From an uncultured Mycolicibacterium sp. (GTDB lineage Bacteria; Actinomycetota; Actinomycetes; Mycobacteriales; Mycobacteriaceae): a stretch of DNA of 33,780 nucleotides. Each line of letters starts with the position of its first letter. The stretch's first letter is position 1. A program made the translations under genes and the position numbers. The notes under the pieces are model-generated. The model saw only the letters and a program-made list of their open reading frames with translations, was not told the origin of the DNA and did no database searches. Below, piece after piece: positions 9,004 to 16,118 of the stretch. The stretch spans positions 1-33,780 of the forward strand of contig CAMFLL010000039.1 of assembly GCA_945957405.1 (NCBI GenBank). Reading direction: 5' to 3'.

Positions 9004-11268
9004 TCAGCCGGCTACGGCGACCTTGTCATCGTCGAGCGACTCGATGCGCGCCGGGACGTGTTTGTGCCACGGTGTCCCGGCGAAGGCGTCGCGCCACGCG
9101 GTGGAGGTCAGATCGTTGGGGGCGACGCCGGGCACCTGCACGGCGCCGTCTGCGCCGGTGTAGTCGACGCCGAAACCATTGGGCAGCGACGCATGCCCGG
9201 ACTGCATCGCCTCGCTGATCTCGACGGTGGCTTCGGCGCTGCCCGCAGCGGTGGTGATGCGGGCCCGCCCGCCGTCACGCAGGCCCAGTTGCCGGGCGTC
9301 TTCGACGCTGACCCGCAGGGCGCCGTCGCCATCGCGTTTGCGCCAGCCCGGGTCACGGATGATGTCGTTGGCGGTGAACGCGCGGCGCTCCCCCGCGGCC
9401 AGCACCACCGGGTACTCGGCGGTGGTCAGCGGCACCGCAACGGCGGGCAACGCGCGGATTTCGTCGAGCATCTCGGGCATGTCGAGATGGATCTTGTGAT
9501 CGTCGTGCCCGATCAACGCGAAGTCGTCGGAGTAGTCATGCGCGGTGAACGTCACCCCCGACCGGTTGGCCAGGACCGCGTCGAACAGGGCGTTACCGTC
9601 GGCGTGCCCGGCGCGGCGCACCGCCTCGGGGTAACTGAAGAACGCCCGCTGGGCCAGGCCCCACAGCGCGGCGGTGCCGGCCAGCCCGTCGGGCAGCGTC
9701 GGCCCCAGCGTCTCGTACAGGACATACGGCGTGGTCTTGGCCAGCATCGGACTGGCGTTGACCGCGGCCAGGAACGCCTGCGCGTAGGCGTCACGACCGA
9801 GCTGCGCCGCGGCACGCAACGGTTCCAGTTCGGCGTCGTCGACCACACCGAGCGCGCGCACCAGGCGCGACCAGATCTCGGGTTCTGCCAGCGTGCCGGG
9901 CAGCGGCTCGAAGAGTGGGTGTCGCAGCTGAAAGGTGTTGTGCGGGAACTCGAGATTGAAGAACGTCGCCTCGGGTTTCTCGAACTGTGAGGCCGCAGGC
10001 AGCACGTAATGGGCCAGGCGCGCGGTCTCGGTCATCGCCACGTCGATGACCACCAGCAGCTCGAGAGCACCGAAGGCTTCGCGGCAGGCCGCCGAGTCGG
10101 CCAGCGAATGGGCCGGGTTGCTGCTCTCGACGATCATGCCCCGGAACCGGTCCGGGTGATCGGTCATGATCTCCTGGGGCACAACGTTACTGGGGATCAG
10201 ACCCGATATCACCGGCGATCCCGTGACAGGGCTGCGACCCACCCCGCCGTAGCGGAACAGCGGCGCGAAGGCCGAATGCAGATGCTGGCCACCACGTTTG
10301 GCGAAGTTACCGGTCAGGATCCACAGCAACTTGTTCAGGTACGAACTCAGCGTGCTGTTGGGGGCCTGCTGGATGCCGAGGTCCTCGAACACCGCGACGG
10401 AGTCGGCCGCCGCGATACGCCGCGCGGCGGCGCGCAGCAGTTCCTCGTCGACACCACAACACTGCGCGTAGTCACCGACCGGCACGTTGCCCAACACCGC
10501 CCTGACCTCCGCCACGCCGTTGACGTGGTCGGCCAGAAATGACTCGTCGCAGAGGTTTTCCTGGACGAGGACGGCGGCCAGCGCGGCCAGCGCCCAGGCG
10601 TCGGTGCCCGGTTTGACGCGGAGGTGGAAGTCGGCCATCTTGGCGGTATCGGTGATCACCGGGTCGATCACCACCATCGAGCGTTCGGGGTCCTTGGCGA
10701 TCTCGTTGAGGACCGTGCGCGCCCGCGGGAAGCTCTGCGACATCCACGGGTTCTTGCCGACGAACACCGCCACCTCGGCGTGCTCGAACTCGCCGCGGGT
10801 GTGCCCGCCGTAGAGGTGCGCGTCGACCCACGCCTCACCGGTCTTCTCCTGCGCCAGGGCGCTCGAGCGGTACCGCGAGCCGATGGCCTTGAGGAACGCC
10901 CCGCTGTACGCGCCGCCGAGATGGTTTCCCTGGCCGCCGCCACCGTAGTAGAAGATCTTGTCGCCGCCGTAGGCGTCACGGATGTGACGAAAACCGTCGG
11001 CGATCTCGGCGATCGCGGTGTCCCAGTCGATTTCGTCGTAGCCGCCGTCGGCGCGGCGGCGCATCGGAGACGTCAGCCGGGTCCGGTTGTTCTGATAGTG
11101 GTCCAGGCGCAACGCCTTGTTGCAGGTGTAGCCCTGCGTGGCGGGGTGCGCCTTGTCACCGCGGATCTTGGCGAGTGTGCGCCCCTCGGTCTGCACCACG
11201 ATGCCGCAGTTGCATTCGCACAGGATGCAGGCGGTGGGCTGCCAGGTGTCGTTCTCCTGCGATGTCAT
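9004..11268 (-). CDS. Molybdopterin oxidoreductase (Rv0197-like)
   Basis: A 754-residue molybdopterin-guanine-dinucleotide enzyme of the DMSO-reductase superfamily. The N-terminus carries a [4Fe-4S] ligand set C14-x2-C17-x3-C21-x27-C49 followed by Lys51, the usual electron-relay Lys. The middle has the expected cofactor-binding segments (FVGKNPWMSQSFPRAR, VVIDPVITDTAKMADFHLRVKPGTD) and the C-terminus the molydopterin dinucleotide-binding barrel (YPVVLAAGERRAFTANDIIRDP). No Cys occurs between residues 50 and 239, so the usual Cys/Sec molybdenum ligand is absent. No Tat signal is seen, suggesting a cytoplasmic enzyme. An AAGGGAG Shine-Dalgarno precedes the ATG. It resembles the Rv0197 group, whose substrate is not known to me. 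Divergent from the SDR gene across two palindromes. Confidence 0.92.
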   Translation of the reverse strand: MTSQENDTWQPTACILCECNCGIVVQTEGRTLAKIRGDKAHPATQGYTCNKALRLDHYQNNRTRLTSPMRRRADGGYDEIDWDTAIAEIADGFRHIRDAYGGDKIFYYGGGGQGNHLGGAYSGAFLKAIGSRYRSSALAQEKTGEAWVDAHLYGGHTRGEFEHAEVAVFVGKNPWMSQSFPRARTVLNEIAKDPERSMVVIDPVITDTAKMADFHLRVKPGTDAWALAALAAVLVQENLCDESFLADHVNGVAEVRAVLGNVPVGDYAQCCGVDEELLRAAARRIAAADSVAVFEDLGIQQAPNSTLSSYLNKLLWILTGNFAKRGGQHLHSAFAPLFRYGGVGRSPVTGSPVISGLIPSNVVPQEIMTDHPDRFRGMIVESSNPAHSLADSAACREAFGALELLVVIDVAMTETARLAHYVLPAASQFEKPEATFFNLEFPHNTFQLRHPLFEPLPGTLAEPEIWSRLVRALGVVDDAELEPLRAAAQLGRDAYAQAFLAAVNASPMLAKTTPYVLYETLGPTLPDGLAGTAALWGLAQRAFFSYPEAVRRAGHADGNALFDAVLANRSGVTFTAHDYSDDFALIGHDDHKIHLDMPEMLDEIRALPAVAVPLTTAEYPVVLAAGERRAFTANDIIRDPGWRKRDGDGALRVSVEDARQLGLRDGGRARITTAAGSAEATVEISEAMQSGHASLPNGFGVDYTGADGAVQVPGVAPNDLTSTAWRDAFAGTPWHKHVPARIESLDDDKVAVAG

Positions 11269-11302
11269 GGGCTGCTCCCTTGCCGAGGTCGACGAGCCTC
11301 AG

Positions 11303-11322
11303 CATAGACCATTCGGTCTATG
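11303..11322. promoter_or_regulatory. Operator-like palindrome in a divergent promoter region
   Basis: CATAGACC and GGTCTATG form perfect 8-bp arms around a 4-base spacer. The site lies between the divergent molybdopterin oxidoreductase and SDR genes, about 35 bases from each start. The length and symmetry fit a dimeric TetR-type repressor site; no regulator gene is adjacent. Confidence 0.6.
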
Positions 11323-11328
11323 TCGGTC

Positions 11329-11342
11329 ACCAACCGGTTGGT
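11329..11342. promoter_or_regulatory. Second palindrome in the same divergent region
   Basis: ACCAACCGGTTGGT is a perfect 14-bp palindrome whose centre lies 23 bp from the centre of the first one. The right-hand half GGTCTA recurs in both. It sits just upstream of a TAGATT (-10-like) hexamer, so a bound protein would block the SDR promoter. Confidence 0.55.
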
Positions 11343-11343
11343 C

Positions 11344-11349
11344 TAGATT
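11344..11349 (+). promoter_or_regulatory. Candidate -10 element for the SDR gene (leaderless)
   Basis: TAGATT fits the mycobacterial TANNNT -10 consensus and ends seven bases before the GTG at 11357. That spacing would place the transcript start at or next to the GTG. The absence of a Shine-Dalgarno in front of this GTG agrees with a leaderless mRNA, which is common in mycobacteria. Confidence 0.4.
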
Positions 11350-11356
11350 TCGGGAC

Positions 11357-12163
11357 GTGTTCACTGGCAACTTCTCTGACGACTTCCCGCAGATCTTCTC
11401 CATCGAAGGCAAGACGGCCCTGATCACCGGCGGGTCCAGCGGTATCGGACTGGCCATGGCCGAGGGCTACCTGCGCGCCGGCGCGCGGGTGTACATCTCG
11501 TCGCGCAAGGCCGATGTGTGCGCCGAAGCCGAGCGCGAGCTGTCTCGGTACGGCGAGGTGCACGCCATCCCGGCCGATGTCAGCGACGACGAGCAGCGCA
11601 CCGCGCTCATCGAGCAGATCGGCGCCCGCGAGGACAAGCTGCACATCCTGGTCAACAACGCCGGCGCGACGTGGGGCGCCGACTTCGACAGCTTCCCGGC
11701 CGAGGCTTTCGACAAGGTGCTGCAGCTCAACGTGAAGGCGCCGTTCGTGCTGACCCAACTGGCCCGTCCACTGCTGGACGCGGCGTCCACCGAGGTCGAC
11801 CCCGCCCGCGTCATCAACATCGGCTCGATCGACGGTATCGGCGTACCGCGACTCGGCACGTTCTCCTACTCGTCCTCCAAGGCCGCCCTGCACCAGCTCA
11901 CCAGGCACATGGCCCACGCGCTGGCGCCCAGGATCCTGGTGAATGCCATTGCGCCAGGGCCGTTTCGCTCGAAGATGATGGCGGCGACACTCGATGCCGT
12001 CGGTGACCGGCTGGCCGCCGCGGCCCCAGTCAAACGGATCGGGCAACCGGAGGACATCGCGGCGGCGGCGATCTACCTGGCGTCGCGTGCCACCACATTC
12101 GTCACCGGTGCCGTGCTACCGCTCGACGGTGGGCTCTCGACCACCGCCGGTCTCAGCATCTGA
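11357..12163 (+). CDS. Short-chain dehydrogenase/reductase (SDR)
   Basis: A 268-residue classical SDR that oxidises or reduces an alcohol/carbonyl with NAD(P). Motifs: TGGSSGIG dinucleotide-binding loop (24-31), ADVSD (73-77), NNAG (100-103), catalytic Ser157 in INIGSIDG, and Tyr171/Lys175 in YSSSK; the C-terminal GAVLPLDGG completes the family pattern. Arg50-Lys51 (SSRK) after the second strand suggest NADP(H) preference. The start GTG at 11357 precedes the first conserved helix; the frame is open upstream but that part lies in the promoter and antisense to the oxidoreductase. It resembles the FabG/gluconate-dehydrogenase branch; the substrate is unknown. Its stop codon is inside a 17-bp tandem repeat. 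Confidence 0.9.
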   Translation: MFTGNFSDDFPQIFSIEGKTALITGGSSGIGLAMAEGYLRAGARVYISSRKADVCAEAERELSRYGEVHAIPADVSDDEQRTALIEQIGAREDKLHILVNNAGATWGADFDSFPAEAFDKVLQLNVKAPFVLTQLARPLLDAASTEVDPARVINIGSIDGIGVPRLGTFSYSSSKAALHQLTRHMAHALAPRILVNAIAPGPFRSKMMAATLDAVGDRLAAAAPVKRIGQPEDIAAAAIYLASRATTFVTGAVLPLDGGLSTTAGLSI

Positions 12164-12201
12164 CCGCACTTACCATCTGACCGCACTCACCATCGGACCG
12201 C
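12157..12201 (+). repeat. 17-bp tandem repeat over the SDR stop codon
   Basis: CATCTGACCGCACTTAC (12157-12173) is followed directly by CATCTGACCGCACTCAC (12174-12190; one mismatch) and a truncated third copy CATCGGACCGC (12191-12201). The TGA stop of the SDR gene is in the first copy and the second copy repeats it out of frame. Confidence 0.8.
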
Positions 12202-12260
12202 GAGCAGACGCGGACTCGCACTGTGGACGCGCAGTTCGTGCGAGTTTGCGACTGCTCGCG
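12199..12260. repeat. Long REP-like hairpin between the SDR and hydrolase genes
   Basis: Left arm 12199-12221 and right arm 12238-12260 are inverted copies matching at 20 of 23 positions around a 16-base loop. The outer 9 bp (CGCGAGCAG with CTGCTCGCG) and inner 8 bp (ACTCGCAC with GTGCGAGT) are perfect; the mismatches are in the middle. It could terminate the SDR transcript, or be a dispersed REP-type element. No second copy is present in this window. Confidence 0.7.
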
Positions 12261-12283
12261 CAGGGTTCGCTACCGTCGGACTG

Positions 12284-13840
12284 GTGACGGTGTCGGGATC
12301 GCGCGCCGCCCGGGCACGCGTCACCGGGACTGTTTTCGTCGCAACGGTCGCCTTGGTCGCGGTTGCCTTGGTCGGGGTCGCGTCGTGCGGCCATCCACCG
12401 TCGCCGCCCGACACCTCCGGCCCGGCGGCGATCAGCACGGCACCCGACCAGACCACCACCACAGCCGCGACTCCGGTGGCTCCGGTGGCCCTGCCGGCAG
12501 AACTCGCCCCGGTCGGAACGCTCGTCGACGATGCGATTGCGGCACATCGGCTGCCCGGCGCGGTGGTCCAGATCGGGCATGCGGGCACGGTGGTGGTCCG
12601 CCAGGCCTTCGGTTCGCGCAAGTTGGCCGGTGAACCCGGCCTGGATGGGGCACCCGCACCTGCCGAACCGATGACCGTCGACACGATCTTCGACCTGGCG
12701 TCGTTGACGAAGAGTGTCGCGACGACAACTGCCGTCATGCAGCTGTCCGAACAGGGCCGGCTGCGGATCGACGAACCGCTGCAGACGTACCTGCCCGACT
12801 TCAACCCGGCGGGCGATCCGCGCCGGGCCCTGGTGACACTGCGCATGTTGCTCACCCACACGTCGGGCATCGCGGGCGATCTGAGTCTCGACGGCCCGTG
12901 GGGGCTGGACCGCGCCGACAAAGCCGACGGCATTCGCCGCGCCCTGGCCGCCTGGGTGGTATTCCCTCCCGGCGAGCGGTTCCACTACTCCGACATCAAC
13001 TTCATCCTGCTGGGCACCGTGCTCGAGAAGCTCACGGGCGAGCCGGTGGACACCTACGTCCAGCGCAACGTCTTCACCCCACTCGGGATGACCGACACCC
13101 GCTACCTTCCCGTCGCCAAAGCATGTGGGCCGCACCAGGTCCGGGGCACGGCCATCGCTGTCGACCCGCGCGCCCCCGACGGCGGCCAGTGTGCACCGGA
13201 CACCTGGAGCACCAACCTTCTGGCACGCGTTGCCCCCACCGCGCATGACGGCGACACGCCGGACGCCAACCCCGACTTCGGCCATCTCCTTCGCGGAACC
13301 GTGCACGACCCGACGGCACGCCGCATGGGCGGGGTGGCCGGCAGTGCCGGCGTCTTCTCGACGGTGCACGACATGGGCTTGTTCGCCCAAGCCCTGCTCG
13401 ATCGCCTCGCCGGGCGGCCGAGCACATTCCCGCTGCGACAATCCACCGTGGCACTGATGACCGCGCCGCAGCAACCGGGGCACACCGCCGAACAGCTCGC
13501 GGCCGCAAATGACGCCGCGCGGCGCGACATCGAAATCACACCCAACACCACTGATCCGCTACTGGCGCCGAACTATCCGGCGATATCCGGACAGGACCTG
13601 CGCGGGTTCGGCTGGGACATCGACACCGCCCAGTCCCGGCCGCGCGGCATGATCTTTCCCATCGGCAGCTTCGGGCATACCGGCTTCACCGGCACGACGC
13701 TGTGGATCGACCCCGGGTCGGACACCTACGTGGTGGTCCTGGCCAATGTGATCCACCAGCCCGGTGGTCCCCCCGTCGCGAGGCTGAGCGGCGACATCGC
13801 CACCGTGACGGCCAGGGCCCTCCGACTCTACGGCAGCTAG
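12284..13840 (+). CDS. Lipoprotein beta-lactamase-like serine hydrolase (class C fold)
   Basis: A 518-residue exported serine hydrolase of the beta-lactamase/penicillin-binding-like family (Pfam Beta-lactamase). The N-terminus has basic residues, a hydrophobic segment and a lipobox ending VGVASC, so it is probably a membrane-anchored lipoprotein. After a Pro/Thr-rich linker the catalytic domain shows SLTK (SxxK nucleophile motif), HTSG, FHYSDINF (the YxN-type motif as YSD) and FGHTGFTGT (the KTG-type motif as HTG). HTG rather than KTG is usual for esterases and peptidases of this family rather than true beta-lactamases. GTG 12284 has no obvious Shine-Dalgarno; GTG 12290 is an alternative. The stop overlaps the convergent thioesterase gene by four bases. 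Confidence 0.9.
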   Translation: MTVSGSRAARARVTGTVFVATVALVAVALVGVASCGHPPSPPDTSGPAAISTAPDQTTTTAATPVAPVALPAELAPVGTLVDDAIAAHRLPGAVVQIGHAGTVVVRQAFGSRKLAGEPGLDGAPAPAEPMTVDTIFDLASLTKSVATTTAVMQLSEQGRLRIDEPLQTYLPDFNPAGDPRRALVTLRMLLTHTSGIAGDLSLDGPWGLDRADKADGIRRALAAWVVFPPGERFHYSDINFILLGTVLEKLTGEPVDTYVQRNVFTPLGMTDTRYLPVAKACGPHQVRGTAIAVDPRAPDGGQCAPDTWSTNLLARVAPTAHDGDTPDANPDFGHLLRGTVHDPTARRMGGVAGSAGVFSTVHDMGLFAQALLDRLAGRPSTFPLRQSTVALMTAPQQPGHTAEQLAAANDAARRDIEITPNTTDPLLAPNYPAISGQDLRGFGWDIDTAQSRPRGMIFPIGSFGHTGFTGTTLWIDPGSDTYVVVLANVIHQPGGPPVARLSGDIATVTARALRLYGS

Positions 13841-14283
13841 CCGCACAACTCGCTCAGCGCCGCACGAATGCGGTCCGGGATCGGCACGGCCTTGCGCGTC
13901 TCGCGGTCGACGAACACATGCACGAATTGCCCATGCGCGGCGGCCTGGTTCCCGGCCTCGGTGAAGATACCGATCCCATAGGTCGCCGCGCGGTTGCCCA
14001 ACTTGTCGACCCGCAGCCCGGCGCGGAGCTGCTCGGGGTAGGCCAGTGGCGCCCGGTAGACACACGTCGACTCCACCACCAACGCGATCACCGGCGATGC
14101 GCGGATGTCCAGACCACCCTCGACGATCAGGAAGTGGTTGACGACGGTGTCGAAGTAGCTGTAGTACGTGACGTTGTTGACGTGACCGTAGACGTCATTG
14201 TCCATCCAGCGGGTGCTGATCGGCAGGTGGTAGCGGTAATCGTTTGCCGTGAAACCACTTTCACCGTCCGGGCTCCGACTCAC
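13837..14283 (-). CDS. Hot-dog acyl-CoA thioesterase (4HBT type)
   Basis: A 148-residue 4-hydroxybenzoyl-CoA thioesterase-like enzyme. The signature RWMDNDVYGHVNNVTYYSYFDTVVNHF (positions about 25-50) contains the Asp-x4-GHVNNxxY motif in which the Asp is catalytic. The rest (VVESTCVYRAPLAYPEQL, RVDKLGNRAATYGIGIF) is the usual hot-dog strand order. It would release a free acid from an acyl-CoA in the cytoplasm; the substrate is unknown. The GTG start at 14283 overlaps the TGA of the small secreted-protein gene (GTGA, 14280-14283), so the two are translationally coupled. An upstream extension of the frame runs antisense-like within the secreted-protein gene and was left out. Confidence 0.9.
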   Translation of the reverse strand: MSRSPDGESGFTANDYRYHLPISTRWMDNDVYGHVNNVTYYSYFDTVVNHFLIVEGGLDIRASPVIALVVESTCVYRAPLAYPEQLRAGLRVDKLGNRAATYGIGIFTEAGNQAAAHGQFVHVFVDRETRKAVPIPDRIRAALSELCG

Positions 14284-14612
14284 GGGCTGTGACTGATCGT
14301 CGAACGAGGCTGCGTGTGGGGCATCTGATTCTGTTGCAGGCCGATGCAGGTGCCGTAGTGCTCGGGCGTGCACGGGATACCGCCGACGCTGGGCACCTGA
14401 CCACCTGGATACGTCGGGCCGATGTTGACGGTGAACATCGCCGGTTCGGTGTCCCAGGAGTCCGACATCATGTCCAGGACGCATTCGCCGGTGTAGTCGT
14501 CGACCACCTGACTGCCGGGGCAGCCGTCCTCGGCGGCGGCCGGTGGAGCAAACGCCAACGCTGCGCCGGCAACGGCGATCGTGTACACCAGGTGCGCCAA
14601 CCGAGCCGCCAT
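14280..14612 (-). CDS. Small secreted four-cysteine protein
   Basis: A 110-residue protein with a clear Sec signal peptide: basic start MAARLAHL, hydrophobic core and an AAA-E cleavage site near residue 28. The mature part of about 80 residues has four Cys (in EDGC, GEC, IPC and GTC), enough for two disulfides, and is rich in Gly, Pro and Asp. I do not recognise a family; mycobacteria encode many such small exported Cys proteins. The ATG at 14612 is the one that makes the signal peptide start correctly, with AGGA about ten bases upstream. It is coupled to the thioesterase by a GTGA overlap and divergent from the aldehyde dehydrogenase. Confidence 0.75.
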   Translation of the reverse strand: MAARLAHLVYTIAVAGAALAFAPPAAAEDGCPGSQVVDDYTGECVLDMMSDSWDTEPAMFTVNIGPTYPGGQVPSVGGIPCTPEHYGTCIGLQQNQMPHTQPRSTISHSP

Positions 14613-14711
14613 GGAGGCAATCCTACGGATTTCGTCGTCGAAAGACAGCGCACACGGTGTAGTCCGCCGCCTAGGCTGGCAGGGAAAGACGACCACGAAG
14701 GAGACCGTGAC

Positions 14712-16052
14712 ATGAGCCTGTACGCAGTAGTCGATCCGTCGACCGGGGAGACTGTGCAGGAGTACCCCACCGCCACCGACGAACAGATCGAACAGGCGCT
14801 CGGCGCCGCCTCGAAGGCCTTCGCCGAGTGGAAGACATCGTCGGTGTCCGACCGCGCGGAGTTGATCCGCAAGGTCGCCACGCTGCACACCGAGCGCCGC
14901 GAGGAACTGGCCAAGATCATCAACCGCGAAATGGGCAAGCCCATGGACCAGTCGCTGGGTGAGGTCGACTTCTCCGCCGCCATCTACGAGTACTACGCCG
15001 ACCACGCCGAGAAGTTCCTGGCCGACGAACCCATCGACCTGCTCGACGGCGAGGGCAGCGCCGTGATCAAGCGCAGCCCGGTCGGCGTCCTGCTCGGCAT
15101 CATGCCGTGGAACTACCCCTACTACCAGGTGGCGCGGTTCGCCGGCCCGAACCTGACCCTGGGTAACACCATCGTGCTCAAGCACGCACCGCAGTGCCCC
15201 GAGTCTGCGGCCGCGCTGCAGAAGATCTTCGACGATGCGGGCTACCCGGCCGGTGCCTACGTCAACGTCTACGCCACCAACGAGCAGATCGCCGACGCCA
15301 TCGCCGACCCGCGCGTCCAGGGCGTGTCGCTGACCGGGTCCGAGCGGGCCGGCGCCGCGGTGGCCGAGATCGCGGGGCGCAACCTCAAGAAGGTGGTGCT
15401 CGAACTGGGCGGCTCCGATCCGTTCATCCTGCTGAGCTCCGATGACATGGACGCCAGCGTCGAGGCCGCCCTGGGCGGCCGGTTCGAGAACACCGGACAG
15501 GCGTGCAACGCCGCCAAGCGATTCATCGTGTCATCCGACATCTACGACGACTTCCTCGACAAGTTCACCAAGAAGGTACTCGCCGCGGGCGACGGGCTGG
15601 CCCCGTTGTCGTCGGTGGCTGCCGCCGAACGCCTCGAGGAGCAGGTGCAAAAGGCTGTCGCAGCCGGCGCGAAACTGACCTCCGAAGGTGCCCGCAACGG
15701 CGCCCACTTCCCGCCCGGCGTGCTGACCGGACTGGATCCGGATTCCCCGGCCGCCAAGGACGAGCTGTTCGGCCCGGTGGCCACCGTGTACAAGGTGGCC
15801 TCCGAAGATGAAGCCGTCACATTGGCCAACGACACGCCGTTCGGACTGGGGTCCTACGTCTACACCACGGACAAAGACCAGGCCGCCCGGGTGGCCGACA
15901 AGATCGAGGCCGGCATGGTGTTCGTCAACTGCGTCGGCGCCGAGGGTGTCGAGTTGCCGTTCGGCGGCGTCAAGCGGTCCGGTTTCGGTCGTGAGCTGGG
16001 CCGGTTCGGCATCGACGAATTCGTGAACAAGAAGCTGATCCGCGTCGGCTGA
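14712..16052 (+). CDS. gabD1: Succinate-semialdehyde dehydrogenase (GabD1-like)
   Basis: A 446-residue aldehyde dehydrogenase that oxidises succinic semialdehyde to succinate with NAD(P), in the mycobacterial variant link between 2-oxoglutarate/GABA and the TCA cycle. Seen: MPWNYPYYQ (131-139), LTGSERAG (208-214), the general base Glu231 in VLELGG, the catalytic Cys265 in NTGQACNAAKR, and the PFGGVKRSGFGRELGRFG C-terminus. It lacks the usual long N-terminal extension, as in the GabD1 (Rv0234c) subgroup. AAGGAG stands about nine bases before the ATG at 14712. Other aldehydes are possible substrates; the family is certain and the subgroup likely. Confidence 0.9.
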   Translation: MSLYAVVDPSTGETVQEYPTATDEQIEQALGAASKAFAEWKTSSVSDRAELIRKVATLHTERREELAKIINREMGKPMDQSLGEVDFSAAIYEYYADHAEKFLADEPIDLLDGEGSAVIKRSPVGVLLGIMPWNYPYYQVARFAGPNLTLGNTIVLKHAPQCPESAAALQKIFDDAGYPAGAYVNVYATNEQIADAIADPRVQGVSLTGSERAGAAVAEIAGRNLKKVVLELGGSDPFILLSSDDMDASVEAALGGRFENTGQACNAAKRFIVSSDIYDDFLDKFTKKVLAAGDGLAPLSSVAAAERLEEQVQKAVAAGAKLTSEGARNGAHFPPGVLTGLDPDSPAAKDELFGPVATVYKVASEDEAVTLANDTPFGLGSYVYTTDKDQAARVADKIEAGMVFVNCVGAEGVELPFGGVKRSGFGRELGRFGIDEFVNKKLIRVG

Positions 16053-16074
16053 TCCCTCCATCGATGTCGTGAGG

Positions 16075-16103
16075 TACCGGCGGCGCCGCGCGCGTCGCCG
16101 GTA
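16075..16103. terminator. Hairpin between the aldehyde dehydrogenase and kinase genes
   Basis: TACCGGCG at 16075-16082 and CGCCGGTA at 16096-16103 form a perfect 8-bp stem with a 13-base GC-rich loop. It lies 23 bases after the dehydrogenase stop and ends three bases before the Shine-Dalgarno of the histidine kinase. It could be a terminator without a T tract, or a structure affecting translation of the kinase. Confidence 0.4.
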
Positions 16104-16118
16104 TCGGAGGGGAATGTG

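Noticed and set aside
7299..9218. Plus-strand reading frame of about 639 codons across two minus-strand genes
   Set aside because: It is the antisense shadow of the FadD-like and EamA genes; its composition is Arg/Gln/His/Gly-rich with no domain.
12170..13483. Minus-strand frame of about 437 codons opposite the beta-lactamase-like gene
   Set aside because: Antisense shadow; the plus strand has a lipobox, SxxK, YSD and HTG motifs, the minus strand has none.
14640..14711. Sigma-factor promoter for the aldehyde dehydrogenase (TAGGCT hexamer)
   Set aside because: No convincing -35 partner at the right spacing; too weak to annotate.
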